In this document: positions 6,944-15,108 of the stretch, one piece after another | Layout: every line of letters begins with the position of its first letter | Position numbering within the stretch: the stretch's first letter is position 1 | NCBI GenBank assembly: GCA_910589665.1 | Contig: CAJUTR010000032.1 | Coordinates: forward strand, 1 to 27,761 | Origin: an uncultured Eubacterium sp. | Lineage (GTDB): Bacteria > Bacillota > Clostridia > Lachnospirales > Lachnospiraceae | DNA: 27,761 nucleotides | Reading direction: 5' to 3' | The notes under the pieces: model-generated | What the model was told of the DNA's origin: nothing | Databases searched by the model: none | The model's input: the letters and a program-made list of their open reading frames with translations, nothing else | Made by a program: the position numbers and the translations under genes

Positions 6944-9781
6944 ATGGATAATAAGAAAATGATTCGGATCAAAGGTGCGAGCGAGCACAATTTAAAAGGA
7001 ATTAATATCGACATCCCGCGGGATGAGTTTGTCGTGCTGACCGGGTTAAGCGGTTCGGGCAAATCGTCTCTCGCTTTTGATACGATTTATGCGGAAGGGC
7101 AGCGAAGATACATGGAATCGCTCTCTTCTTATGCCAGACAGTTTTTAGGACAGATGGAAAAGCCGAACGTGGAGAGCATATCGGGACTTCCGCCCGCCAT
7201 TTCGATCGACCAGAAAACGACGAACCGTAACCCCCGTTCTACGGTCGGCACCGTGACGGAAATTTATGACTATTTCCGTCTCCTGTTTGCACGGGTCGGC
7301 ATTCCGCACTGCCCGAAATGCGGGAAAGAGATCAAACGCCAGACTGTGGATCAGATGGCGGATGAGATCATGAGGCTGCCGGAGGGGACAAAGATCCAAC
7401 TGCTGGCGCCCGTCGTGCGCGGCCGCAAAGGAGAACACGCTAAGATTTTTGACAGAGCGAAAAAGAGCGGTTACGTCCGGGTGATCGTAGATGGAAACAT
7501 GTACGATCTGTCAGAAGAGATCAAGCTGGAAAAAAATAAGAAGCACAATATCGAAATTGTCGTCGACCGTCTCGTGGTACGGGACGGCGTGGAAAAACGT
7601 ATGGCGGAGTCGATCGAAACCGTGCTATCGGTTTCGAACGGGCTTCTAGTAGTGGATGTGGCTGGGGAGAAGCAGATGAATTTCAGCCAGAGTTTTTCCT
7701 GCCCGGATTGCGGCATCAGCATTGATGAGATCGAGCCGCGTAGTTTTTCCTTTAACAATCCGTTCGGAGCCTGCCCCGTCTGCCACGGGATCGGTTATAA
7801 GATGGAATTTGCGCCGGAGCTCATCATTCCAGACCCGTCTCTCAGCATTGGGGAAGGCGCGATCGTCGTCAATGGCTGGCAGTCGGTGACGGATGGAAAA
7901 AGTTTTACGAGGTGCATGATGGACGCGCTGGCCGAAGAATTTCATTTTGACCTGAATACGCCGTTTGAGGACTATCCGCAGGAGATACAGGATATCATCC
8001 TGAATGGAACGAAGGGGAAGAAGGTCCAGGTACATTATGAAGGACAGCGAGGGAAAGGTGTTTACAGCGTAGAGTTTGAGGGATTGTTAAAAAATGTGGA
8101 GCGCAGATACCGGGAAACGGGATCTGAGACGACAAAACAGGAATATGAAACGTTTATGCGGGTCACCCCCTGCCATGAATGCGGTGGCAGGCGGTTGAAA
8201 AAGGAATCGCTCGCCGTGACGGTGGGAGAGAAAAACATTTCCGAATTGTGCGACGATTCGATCCGGGATCTGAAGAACTTTATGGACGAGCTTCAGCTTA
8301 CCGACAGACAGGTGCAGATCGGCAAGCTGATCTTAAAAGAGATAAAAGCGCGGCTTGGATTCTTGGTAGATGTCGGACTGGATTACCTTTCATTATCAAG
8401 GGCTACGGGAACGCTGTCCGGCGGGGAGGCGCAGCGGATCCGCCTGGCGACGCAGATCGGTTCAGGGCTTGTTGGGGTGGCGTACATTTTGGACGAGCCG
8501 AGCATCGGACTTCACCAGCGGGACAATGATAAGCTGATCCGCACCTTGATCAATTTGAAAGAGTTAGGAAATACACTGATCGTCGTCGAGCATGACGAGG
8601 AGACGATGCTCGCGGCAGATTTTGTCGTGGATATCGGCCCGGGCGCTGGCGAGCACGGCGGAGAGGTGGTGGCGGCGGGAACCGCTCGTGAGATCATGGA
8701 GCACGAAACTTCGATCACAGGCGCCTATCTGAGTCGGCGCATTGAAATTCCGGTACCGGGCGAGCGGCGGGAACCGAGTGGTTACTTAAACGTGATCGGC
8801 GCACAGGAAAATAATCTGAAAAATATCGATGTACAGATCCCGCTCGGCGTGCTGACATGTGTGACGGGTGTGTCGGGTTCTGGAAAGAGTTCGCTCGTCA
8901 ATGAGATTTTATATAAGTCGCTGGCGAAAAACCTCAACCGCGCGCGGTGTATCCCCGGAAAGCATAAGGAGATCCGTGGGATGGATAAATTGGACAAGGT
9001 GATCAACATAGACCAATCTCCAATCGGGCGGACGCCTCGCTCCAATCCGGCGACCTACACGGGGGTGTTTGACCTGATCCGGGATCTGTTCGCGGCGACA
9101 TCGGATGCGAAGGCAAAGGGGTACAAAAAGGGACGGTTTAGTTTTAATGTGAAAGGGGGACGCTGTGAGGCGTGCCGCGGTGACGGGATCATTAAGATCG
9201 AGATGAACTTCCTGCCCGATGTGTATGTTCCTTGCGAGGTGTGCGGAGGCAGGCGGTATAACAGGGAAACCCTCGATGTCAAATACAAGGGAAAAAGTAT
9301 TTATGATGTGTTGGAGATGACGGTGGAAGAGGCGCTGGAATTTTTTAAGCATGTGCCGACCATTCAGCGAAAGATCCAGACGATGTACGATGTGGGCCTT
9401 TCGTATGTGAAACTGGGGCAGCCGTCAACGACACTTTCCGGGGGAGAGGCGCAGCGGATCAAGCTGGCTACAGAACTCAGCAAGCGCAGTACCGGAAAGA
9501 CGATCTATATTTTGGACGAGCCGACAACCGGACTTCATTTTGCAGATGTACACAAGCTGATCGATATTTTACACCGCCTGACAGAAGGCGGCAATTCGGT
9601 GGTGGTGATCGAACATAATCTGGATGTGATCAAAACTGCGGATCATATCATTGACATTGGCCCGGAAGGCGGTGAGGGCGGCGGTACGGTGATCGCGCAG
9701 GGCACGCCGGAAGAAGTTGCCAGGAATACGTCTTCCTATACAGGCGCGTATATGAAAAAACTGCTGGGAGGAAATCAGTGA
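6944..9781 (+). CDS. uvrA: Excinuclease ABC subunit A (nucleotide excision repair)
   Basis: UvrA is the dimeric ABC-type ATPase that first recognises bulky DNA lesions and hands them to UvrB. The 945 residues are the normal length. Two ATPase halves are seen: Walker A GLSGSGKSS (34-42) and a second GVSGSGKSS, each with its LSGGEAQRI signature and an ILDEP Walker B. Zinc-binding cysteine pairs are present: CPKCGK, CPDC with CPVCHG, CHECGG, and CEACRGDG with CEVCGGRR. GGAGG at 6927-6931 precedes the ATG by 12 bases, slightly long. The stop codon shares its A with the start of the next gene (TGATG), suggesting translational coupling. Confidence 0.98.
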   Translation: MDNKKMIRIKGASEHNLKGINIDIPRDEFVVLTGLSGSGKSSLAFDTIYAEGQRRYMESLSSYARQFLGQMEKPNVESISGLPPAISIDQKTTNRNPRSTVGTVTEIYDYFRLLFARVGIPHCPKCGKEIKRQTVDQMADEIMRLPEGTKIQLLAPVVRGRKGEHAKIFDRAKKSGYVRVIVDGNMYDLSEEIKLEKNKKHNIEIVVDRLVVRDGVEKRMAESIETVLSVSNGLLVVDVAGEKQMNFSQSFSCPDCGISIDEIEPRSFSFNNPFGACPVCHGIGYKMEFAPELIIPDPSLSIGEGAIVVNGWQSVTDGKSFTRCMMDALAEEFHFDLNTPFEDYPQEIQDIILNGTKGKKVQVHYEGQRGKGVYSVEFEGLLKNVERRYRETGSETTKQEYETFMRVTPCHECGGRRLKKESLAVTVGEKNISELCDDSIRDLKNFMDELQLTDRQVQIGKLILKEIKARLGFLVDVGLDYLSLSRATGTLSGGEAQRIRLATQIGSGLVGVAYILDEPSIGLHQRDNDKLIRTLINLKELGNTLIVVEHDEETMLAADFVVDIGPGAGEHGGEVVAAGTAREIMEHETSITGAYLSRRIEIPVPGERREPSGYLNVIGAQENNLKNIDVQIPLGVLTCVTGVSGSGKSSLVNEILYKSLAKNLNRARCIPGKHKEIRGMDKLDKVINIDQSPIGRTPRSNPATYTGVFDLIRDLFAATSDAKAKGYKKGRFSFNVKGGRCEACRGDGIIKIEMNFLPDVYVPCEVCGGRRYNRETLDVKYKGKSIYDVLEMTVEEALEFFKHVPTIQRKIQTMYDVGLSYVKLGQPSTTLSGGEAQRIKLATELSKRSTGKTIYILDEPTTGLHFADVHKLIDILHRLTEGGNSVVVIEHNLDVIKTADHIIDIGPEGGEGGGTVIAQGTPEEVARNTSSYTGAYMKKLLGGNQ

Positions 9782-10368
9782 TGGAATATCCCTTTTTTGC
9801 AATGATGGCGCGGATGAAATACATTGAGCGGTGGGCGCTCATGCGGAATTCCGTGACGGAGAATATCAGCGAACATTCGATGGAAGTTGCGATGCTGGCG
9901 CACTGCCTGGGTATCATATCCAATGAAACGTGCGGCGGGGATGTGGATCTGAACAAGCTGGCGCTGATCGGTCTTTTCCATGATGCGAATGAGATCATAA
10001 CTGGCGATATGCCGACGCCTGTGAAATATCATGACAGCGGGATCCGGGACGCATATAAACGGGTGGAAGATATGGCAAACCGTAAATTGCTGCAGAAGCT
10101 TCCGGTATACATGAGAAAATACTATGAGGAAGTGCTGTTTATGCAGAGCGGGGATGAGGAACTGTGGAAGCTTGTGAAGGCGGCTGACAAGCTCTCGGCG
10201 CTGATCAAGTGCATCGAGGAGGAAAAAGCTGGGAATAAGGAGTTTTCGACAGCGGCGTGTACGATCCGGAAGGCGCTCCGTCAGATGGGAAGAGAAGAAG
10301 TTGATATTTTTATGAGGGATTTTTTGCCTTCTTATAGTAAAACGCTGGATGAATTACAGAATATGTGA
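9781..10368 (+). CDS. yfbR: YfbR-type 5'-deoxynucleotidase (HD domain)
   Basis: This 195-residue HD-domain protein closely resembles E. coli YfbR, which dephosphorylates deoxyribonucleoside 5'-monophosphates in the cytosol. The family's key residues are all present: Arg17-Trp18 (ERWALMRN), His32 (SEHSME), His67-Asp68 (FHDANE), Glu71, Asp76 (GDMPTPVKY) and Asp136 (KAADKLSA). GGGAGG at 9766-9771 serves the ATG at 9781, which overlaps the uvrA stop by one base. An in-frame GTG at 9778 is a possible alternative start. Its place in a uvrBA operon suggests recycling of nucleotides released during repair, or simply dNTP pool control. That link is inference. Confidence 0.92.
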   Translation: MEYPFFAMMARMKYIERWALMRNSVTENISEHSMEVAMLAHCLGIISNETCGGDVDLNKLALIGLFHDANEIITGDMPTPVKYHDSGIRDAYKRVEDMANRKLLQKLPVYMRKYYEEVLFMQSGDEELWKLVKAADKLSALIKCIEEEKAGNKEFSTAACTIRKALRQMGREEVDIFMRDFLPSYSKTLDELQNM

Positions 10369-10491
10369 TAGAATAAAAACAGGCGCGATTATTTGCATGT
10401 TGTTTTGCAGCCTAGTGCGCACAAGAATTTCGATACGAATAGAAATAATCAACAATTGAGGGGATCATACGAAGAAGGAAGGTATTTTATT

Positions 10492-12150
10492 ATGAGAAGG
10501 ATAGTGTGCTTTGGCGATTCTAATACATACGGTTTTTCTCCTTTCGATTGCTCAAGATATAGCGAGGAAATTCGATGGACAGGTGTTTTGGATAAGCTGC
10601 TGGGGGATAAGTTTGAAGTGGTAAATGAGGGGAAGAATGCTCGTACGATCGCATTTGATGATCCGTATAATGAGGGATGTAATGGAATGGCGGATATTGA
10701 TGCCTGTATGGAAGCCAATACACCATTTGATCTTATGATCATCATGCTCGGAACAAACGATTTAAAAGCCTATTTTGAGGCGACGCCGCAGATGATCGCT
10801 CAAAATCTGCTCAAAATGTGTGAGGTGATACGGAGTAAGACCGATGCCAAACTATTGCTCGCCAGTCCGATGCTGCTTGGTGATCAGATCGAGTTTTCAC
10901 CGCTGCATCTGGAATTTGGGAGGCAGCAGGTTGAGTATTCGTTTGAACTTGCTCCTCATATTCAGAGAGTGGCGGAACAGATCGGTGCTGATTTTATCGA
11001 CATTGCGGTCGTGGCGATGTCAAGTGATGTGGATTGCCTGCATCTGGTGCCGGAAGAACATAATAAACTGGCACATGCGATGCGTGACAAAGTGTTGAGC
11101 ATCTTTCAGGAAGAACTGGAGCAGGAAGCTAGAGAGGAGGAAGAACTTCGAAGAAAAGAAGAGGAGGAACTCCGAAGAAGAGAGGAGGAGGAATTCCGCA
11201 GAAAAGAGGAAGAACTTCGAAGAAGAGAGGAAGAGGAACTTAAAAACGAGAGGGAGCGCATCGCTGGAGAGGAGGCGGCAGGCCAACAGGAACATGTGGC
11301 AGAGCTGCAGGGAGAGGCGGCAAGTTTATTGGAAGAGACGGCGGCGCATTACGAGGATGAAGCCTCCCATCTGCTGAAGGAAACGCTGAGTCGTTTCCAA
11401 GAACTGGAATGGCAGGAGGAAGAAGACGAGCAGGAGATTCGTCTGCATGCGGAAGCGATTTTGAGGGCGGCAGAGCAATCCGCGGAGGAACTCCGTTCCG
11501 ATCGAAGTTATGCGGGAGAGGTACTGGCGGCCGGTCTTGATTCGGATGAGAAGGCGAAAATGCTTTCCGAGCGGTTGTATCTGGCTTCTGACGCGAATCT
11601 GCAGGCAGAGAGGGTGGCGGCTAGAAATCAGACGCAGTTATATAATGAAACGTCCGCAGGCGAGGAAGCTAAACGGGAACAACTGCTAGCCGGCCTGTTC
11701 CAGTCGGTTGGGGCAGGGGCTTATGTGGAACCGCCGTTTCGCTGTGATTATGGATCAAACATTTCAGTGGGAGAAAATTTTTACGCAAACTTTGACTGTG
11801 TGATGCTGGACGTAGCACGGATCAAGATAGGAAATAATGTTTTTCTCGGGCCTCGGGTGAATATTTACACAGCATGCCATCCCATTTACGCGCCTGTCAG
11901 AAATGCGGGACTGGAATATGCGAAGGAGGTATGGATCGGTGACGATGTCTGGATTGGCGGCAATGTTACGATCAATCCGGGGGTTCATATTGGAAATAAT
12001 GTGGTGATCGGAGCTGGTTCTGTGGTGACCGGAGATATTCCCGACGGCGTTGTGGCAGCGGGAAATCCGTGTCGTATCATACGGAGGATTTCGGAATCGG
12101 ACAAGGTTTATTGGGAAGAGAAAAAGGCAGAGTGGGAGAGAAACGATTAG
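10492..12150 (+). CDS. Fusion: MsAcT-like SGNH esterase/acyltransferase + charged helical linker + maltose-type O-acetyltransferase
   Basis: A single 552-residue cytosolic protein holds two enzymes. Residues 1-205 form an SGNH hydrolase with GDSN (Ser10), GTND (87-90) and DCLH (Asp181, His184). The series RRIVCFGDSNTYG, IRWTGVL, NARTIAFDDP, IIMLGTNDLKAYF resembles Mycobacterium smegmatis MsAcT, an esterase that also transfers acyl groups in water. Residues 206-350 are a very charged, helix-prone linker. Residues 351-535 form a complete maltose acetyltransferase: the KMLSERLYLASDANLQAER cap, the FRCDYGSNI and ANFDCVMLDV strands, catalytic His463 (YTACHP), and hexapeptide repeats to the PCRII end. 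Such acetyltransferases are trimers using acetyl-CoA. AAGGAAGG at 10475-10482 fixes the start. No signal peptide is present. The acceptor is unknown. Confidence 0.88.
   Translation: MRRIVCFGDSNTYGFSPFDCSRYSEEIRWTGVLDKLLGDKFEVVNEGKNARTIAFDDPYNEGCNGMADIDACMEANTPFDLMIIMLGTNDLKAYFEATPQMIAQNLLKMCEVIRSKTDAKLLLASPMLLGDQIEFSPLHLEFGRQQVEYSFELAPHIQRVAEQIGADFIDIAVVAMSSDVDCLHLVPEEHNKLAHAMRDKVLSIFQEELEQEAREEEELRRKEEEELRRREEEEFRRKEEELRRREEEELKNERERIAGEEAAGQQEHVAELQGEAASLLEETAAHYEDEASHLLKETLSRFQELEWQEEEDEQEIRLHAEAILRAAEQSAEELRSDRSYAGEVLAAGLDSDEKAKMLSERLYLASDANLQAERVAARNQTQLYNETSAGEEAKREQLLAGLFQSVGAGAYVEPPFRCDYGSNISVGENFYANFDCVMLDVARIKIGNNVFLGPRVNIYTACHPIYAPVRNAGLEYAKEVWIGDDVWIGGNVTINPGVHIGNNVVIGAGSVVTGDIPDGVVAAGNPCRIIRRISESDKVYWEEKKAEWERND
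11137..11241 (+). repeat. Octad repeat coding for a charged single-helix-like linker
   Basis: Residues 216-250 of the fused acyl-transfer enzyme read as successive units EEEELRRK, EEEELRRR, EEEEFRRK, EEELRRR, EEEEL. Three units have eight residues and one has seven. The DNA units are similar but not identical (GAA/GAG and CGA/AGA vary). Glutamate four residues before arginine or lysine is the pattern of stable single alpha-helices. The one hydrophobic residue per octad does not follow a coiled-coil heptad. The repeats suggest slippage or unequal exchange has lengthened the linker. Confidence 0.8.
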
Positions 12151-12177
12151 TACGCTTAAAAAAGCCGTGTCCAGTGA

Positions 12178-13047
12178 TTAGCGGAGCGTATTCCGGTAAT
12201 CGCTGGCTTCCTGAAAAAAGTCCCAGATCGCTTTGCTGTTTTCATTTTGGATTTTCGACTCGATGTCCTGAAGACTGGCAATGAGCTGATCTAAAAAGCA
12301 ACAGATGCTTTCCTTATTGGACAGGCAGATGCTTTGCCACATGTCGGGAGAGGATGAAGCGATCCGTGTAATATCTCGAAAACCGCCGGCGGCAAATGTT
12401 TTCATATAGGAATGTTCGTCGTCGTTGTTTTGTACGAGATTTACGAGCGCAGCGGCGGCGATGTGCGGGATATGGCTGATCGCGGCCGTCACATCGTCGT
12501 GTGTTTCCGGATCAATCACGATACAGTTCGACTGTGTGCAGGCAAGAAGCGAAAGAAGCTGGCTTAAATGTTCTTCGCTGGTCTGTGCGGTGGGGGTTAG
12601 GAGGTAGTAGCTGTTTTTTAATAATCTTGCTGTCGAATTGGCATATCCTGTTTTTTCGGAACCCGCCATCGGATGTCCGCCAATGAAATTTTTTTCCATG
12701 CCGAGCCGAACGGCTTCTTTTTGTATGTTTCCTTTTACACTTCCGACATCTGTGATAATACATTCTTTGTTTAGGAATGGTTTTAGTTTATGAAGGAGTT
12801 CTATATTTGTCAGGACGGGGGCACACAAAAAGAGGATGTCGCAGGAGGTGATCCATTCGTCGATCTCATAGACGAGAGAGTCGATGACACCTTCCCGCAC
12901 CCCCTCTTCCAATGCCGGGTTCTTTCTTCTAGTATAAACCTTGATTTGAGTTTTTGGATGATTGGCACGGATGGCTCGGGCGATCGAGCCGCCGATGAGC
13001 CCAAGACCCAAAAAGCCGATCGTTGAATTATTTCTTTTTGTACGCAT
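12178..13047 (-). CDS. tyrA: Prephenate dehydrogenase (tyrosine synthesis)
   Basis: The product oxidises and decarboxylates prephenate to 4-hydroxyphenylpyruvate with NAD(P)+, leading to tyrosine. The 289-residue protein begins with a Rossmann fold (IGFLGLGLIGGSIARAI, 10-26), then DILFLCAPV, ITDVGSVKG, GGHPMAGSEKTGYANS and HIPHIAAAALVN, all standard TyrA motifs. No chorismate mutase or ACT domain is fused. The start at 13047 is favoured because AAAGGAGG lies just before it. An ATG ten codons upstream has no ribosome binding site. It stands alone, converges on the fused acyl-transfer gene with a 27-base gap and no clear terminator, and is divergent from rfbC. Confidence 0.93.
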   Translation of the reverse strand: MRTKRNNSTIGFLGLGLIGGSIARAIRANHPKTQIKVYTRRKNPALEEGVREGVIDSLVYEIDEWITSCDILFLCAPVLTNIELLHKLKPFLNKECIITDVGSVKGNIQKEAVRLGMEKNFIGGHPMAGSEKTGYANSTARLLKNSYYLLTPTAQTSEEHLSQLLSLLACTQSNCIVIDPETHDDVTAAISHIPHIAAAALVNLVQNNDDEHSYMKTFAAGGFRDITRIASSSPDMWQSICLSNKESICCFLDQLIASLQDIESKIQNENSKAIWDFFQEASDYRNTLR

Positions 13048-13119
13048 GTTGCCTCCTTTATGGGCAGCTTTATTCATATGACTGTGCTGCGCGCGCTTGG
13101 CGGATGTTTTTCTGAATAC

Positions 13120-13148
13120 ATTTTAACGCAAATCAACTTTTCTGTAAA
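13120..13148 (-). promoter_or_regulatory. Promoter of tyrA
   Basis: On the minus strand TTTACA (-35, plus positions 13143-13148) and TAAAAT (-10, 13120-13125) are separated by exactly 17 bases. It points toward tyrA and lies back to back with the rfbC promoter, six bases apart. Confidence 0.7.
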
Positions 13149-13154
13149 TAACTA

Positions 13155-13183
13155 TTGCTAGAATTTGAGAATAATATTATACT
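13155..13183 (+). promoter_or_regulatory. Promoter of the rfbC-flavodiiron-MoeB/ThiF run
   Basis: TTGCTA (13155-13160) and TATACT (13178-13183) are 17 bases apart. The transcript would start near 13190 and open with a small hairpin GGAGC/GCTCC (13190-13207), leaving a leader of about 90 bases before rfbC. Confidence 0.7.
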
Positions 13184-13279
13184 GTATAAGGAGCGTCGGT
13201 TTGCTCCGCGAAAATGGCAATATTTCAGATGTGCTTGTTTTAGCGGTCTGATCATATTTGACAGAAAGGAAAGGAAACA

Positions 13280-13828
13280 ATGGGAAAGATAAAAGTAACG
13301 CCCTGTGATATTGAAGGGTTGTACGTGATTGAGCCACAAGTTTTTGGTGACGAGCGCGGTTATTTTATGGAAACCTATAATAAAGAGGATTTCGCAGAAC
13401 ATGGTCTAAATATGGAATTCGTTCAGGATAACGAGTCAATGTCGAAAAAAGGAGTGCTGCGGGGATTGCATTTTCAGAAGCAGTTTCCACAGGGAAAACT
13501 GGTCCGTGTATTGTCAGGCAAGGTTTTTGACGTGGCCGTTGATATTCGGAAAGGTTCTGAAACGTATGGAAAATGGTTTGGGATCGTTCTTTCCGCTGAA
13601 AATAAGAAGCAGTTTTATGTGCCGGAGGGATTTGCACATGGTTATTATGTGATGTCTGATACAGCGGTGTTTTTTTATAAGTGTACAGATTTCTATCATC
13701 CGGAAGATGAGGGCGGTATTCGCTGGGATGATCCGGAGATTGGCGTAGAATGGCCGATCGAAGAGGGAGTTGAAATTTTATTGTCAGAAAAGGACCGTAA
13801 CAGAGATGGAATCCGGTCATTGGATTAG
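13280..13828 (+). CDS. rfbC: dTDP-4-dehydrorhamnose 3,5-epimerase
   Basis: The 182-residue cupin enzyme inverts C3 and C5 of dTDP-4-keto-6-deoxyglucose on the way to dTDP-L-rhamnose for cell-surface glycans. Visible are the substrate-binding DERGYFMETYN, the GVLRGLHFQ block with catalytic His64, VPEGFAHGYYV, FFYKCTDFY with Tyr133, and Asp172 near the C-terminus. AAAGGAAAGG before the ATG supports the start. The other rhamnose genes (rfbA, rfbB, rfbD) usually lie beside it but are absent here. Instead a flavodiiron protein follows after 39 bases. The isolated placement is odd, but the enzyme itself looks intact. Confidence 0.95.
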   Translation: MGKIKVTPCDIEGLYVIEPQVFGDERGYFMETYNKEDFAEHGLNMEFVQDNESMSKKGVLRGLHFQKQFPQGKLVRVLSGKVFDVAVDIRKGSETYGKWFGIVLSAENKKQFYVPEGFAHGYYVMSDTAVFFYKCTDFYHPEDEGGIRWDDPEIGVEWPIEEGVEILLSEKDRNRDGIRSLD

Positions 13829-13867
13829 AATGAGAGAAAAAGCAAAGAAGAGAAAGGATGAAATAAA

Positions 13868-15055
13868 ATGAATAATGAAACAATTATGAGCAAGGATACA
13901 GAAATTTCGGATTCGATTGTTTATGTAGGAGCGGATGATACAACGCTTGATCTTTTCGAGAGCCAGTACATCGTACCAAACGGTGTTTCATACAATTCCT
14001 ATGTGATCCTGGATGAGAAGATCACGATCATGGATACGGTGGACAAGCGTGCCACAGATGAATGGTTTGCGAATGTAGACAATGTACTCGGAGATAAAAA
14101 GCCGACGTATTTGGTCATTTCCCATTTGGAGCCGGATCATGCTGCGAACATACAAAAAGCGGCAGAAAAGTATCCCGATATGAAATTGATCGGAAATGCC
14201 AAGACCTTTTCCATGCTTCCACAATTTTTTGATCTAGATGTATCTGATCGGACGATCGTAGTAGAAGAAGGAGAAACTATTTCGCTCGGGTCCCATACGC
14301 TTCAGTTTTTTATGGCTCCGATGGTTCACTGGCCGGAGGTAATGGTGACATATGAGCAGTCGGAAAAAATCTTGTTCTCTGCAGATGGGTTCGGTAAATT
14401 TGGAGCATTATCTTATGAAGATAAGTGGGCTTGTGAGGCGAGACGTTATTACTTTAACATCGTGGGTAAATACGGGGCGCAGGTACAGGCATTACTGAAA
14501 AAGGCGGCTGGTTTGGACATTTCTATGATCTGCCCGTTGCATGGACCGATATTAAAAGAGGATTTATCTTATTTTGTCGACAAATACAATACATGGAGCA
14601 GTTATGAGCCGGAGAACGAGGGAGTCCTCGTGGCTTACGCATCCATTCACGGAAATACCGCGGTAGCCGCGAAAAAACTCGGCGAGATCTTAGAGAAAAA
14701 GGGAGCCAAAAAGGTCGTTGTCAGTGATCTTTCCAGGGAAGATATGGCGGAAGTGATCGAAGATGCGTTCCGTTATGATAAGATCGTTGTGGCAGCGGCT
14801 ACATATGATGGAGGCATTTTCCCAGTGATGGAGGATTTCCTGCATCATTTGAAGAGTAAGAACTATCAGAAACGAGTGGTTGGCATTGTGGAAAACGGCT
14901 CTTGGGCGCCGACGGCAGGAAAACAGATGAAGGCAGTTTTAGAAGGCCTAAAAAATATAACAATCTGCGATGAAATGGTATCCATAAAGTCTACCATGAA
15001 GGATGCAGATGTTGAAGCAATGGAACGGTTAGCGGACGAAATGTTAGCAAAATAG
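13868..15055 (+). CDS. fprA: Flavodiiron protein (FprA-type A flavoprotein)
   Basis: The 395-residue cytosolic protein reduces O2 to water (and in some members NO to N2O), protecting anaerobes. The first 250 residues are a metallo-beta-lactamase-like domain with the diiron ligands His86-x-Glu88-x-Asp90-His91 (SHLEPDHAAN), His154 (MVHWPEVM), Asp173 (FSADGFG) and His225 (CPLHGPI). The rest is a flavodoxin domain beginning VLVAYASIHGNTAVAAKKL, where FMN binds. Electrons usually come from rubredoxin, but no rubredoxin domain or gene is seen here. The ribosome binding site AAGGATG precedes the ATG. It sits in a three-gene run between rfbC and a MoeB/ThiF-like protein. Confidence 0.93.
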   Translation: MNNETIMSKDTEISDSIVYVGADDTTLDLFESQYIVPNGVSYNSYVILDEKITIMDTVDKRATDEWFANVDNVLGDKKPTYLVISHLEPDHAANIQKAAEKYPDMKLIGNAKTFSMLPQFFDLDVSDRTIVVEEGETISLGSHTLQFFMAPMVHWPEVMVTYEQSEKILFSADGFGKFGALSYEDKWACEARRYYFNIVGKYGAQVQALLKKAAGLDISMICPLHGPILKEDLSYFVDKYNTWSSYEPENEGVLVAYASIHGNTAVAAKKLGEILEKKGAKKVVVSDLSREDMAEVIEDAFRYDKIVVAAATYDGGIFPVMEDFLHHLKSKNYQKRVVGIVENGSWAPTAGKQMKAVLEGLKNITICDEMVSIKSTMKDADVEAMERLADEMLAK

Positions 15056-15108
15056 TTTTGCCCGGTAGAAAACTGGCTGAGAGAAACGAAGAAGAAATGG
15101 GGATCAGC

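Noticed and set aside
13258..13263. TTGACA just before rfbC, as a promoter
   Set aside because: The matching -10 position would fall inside the rfbC coding sequence and does not resemble TATAAT.
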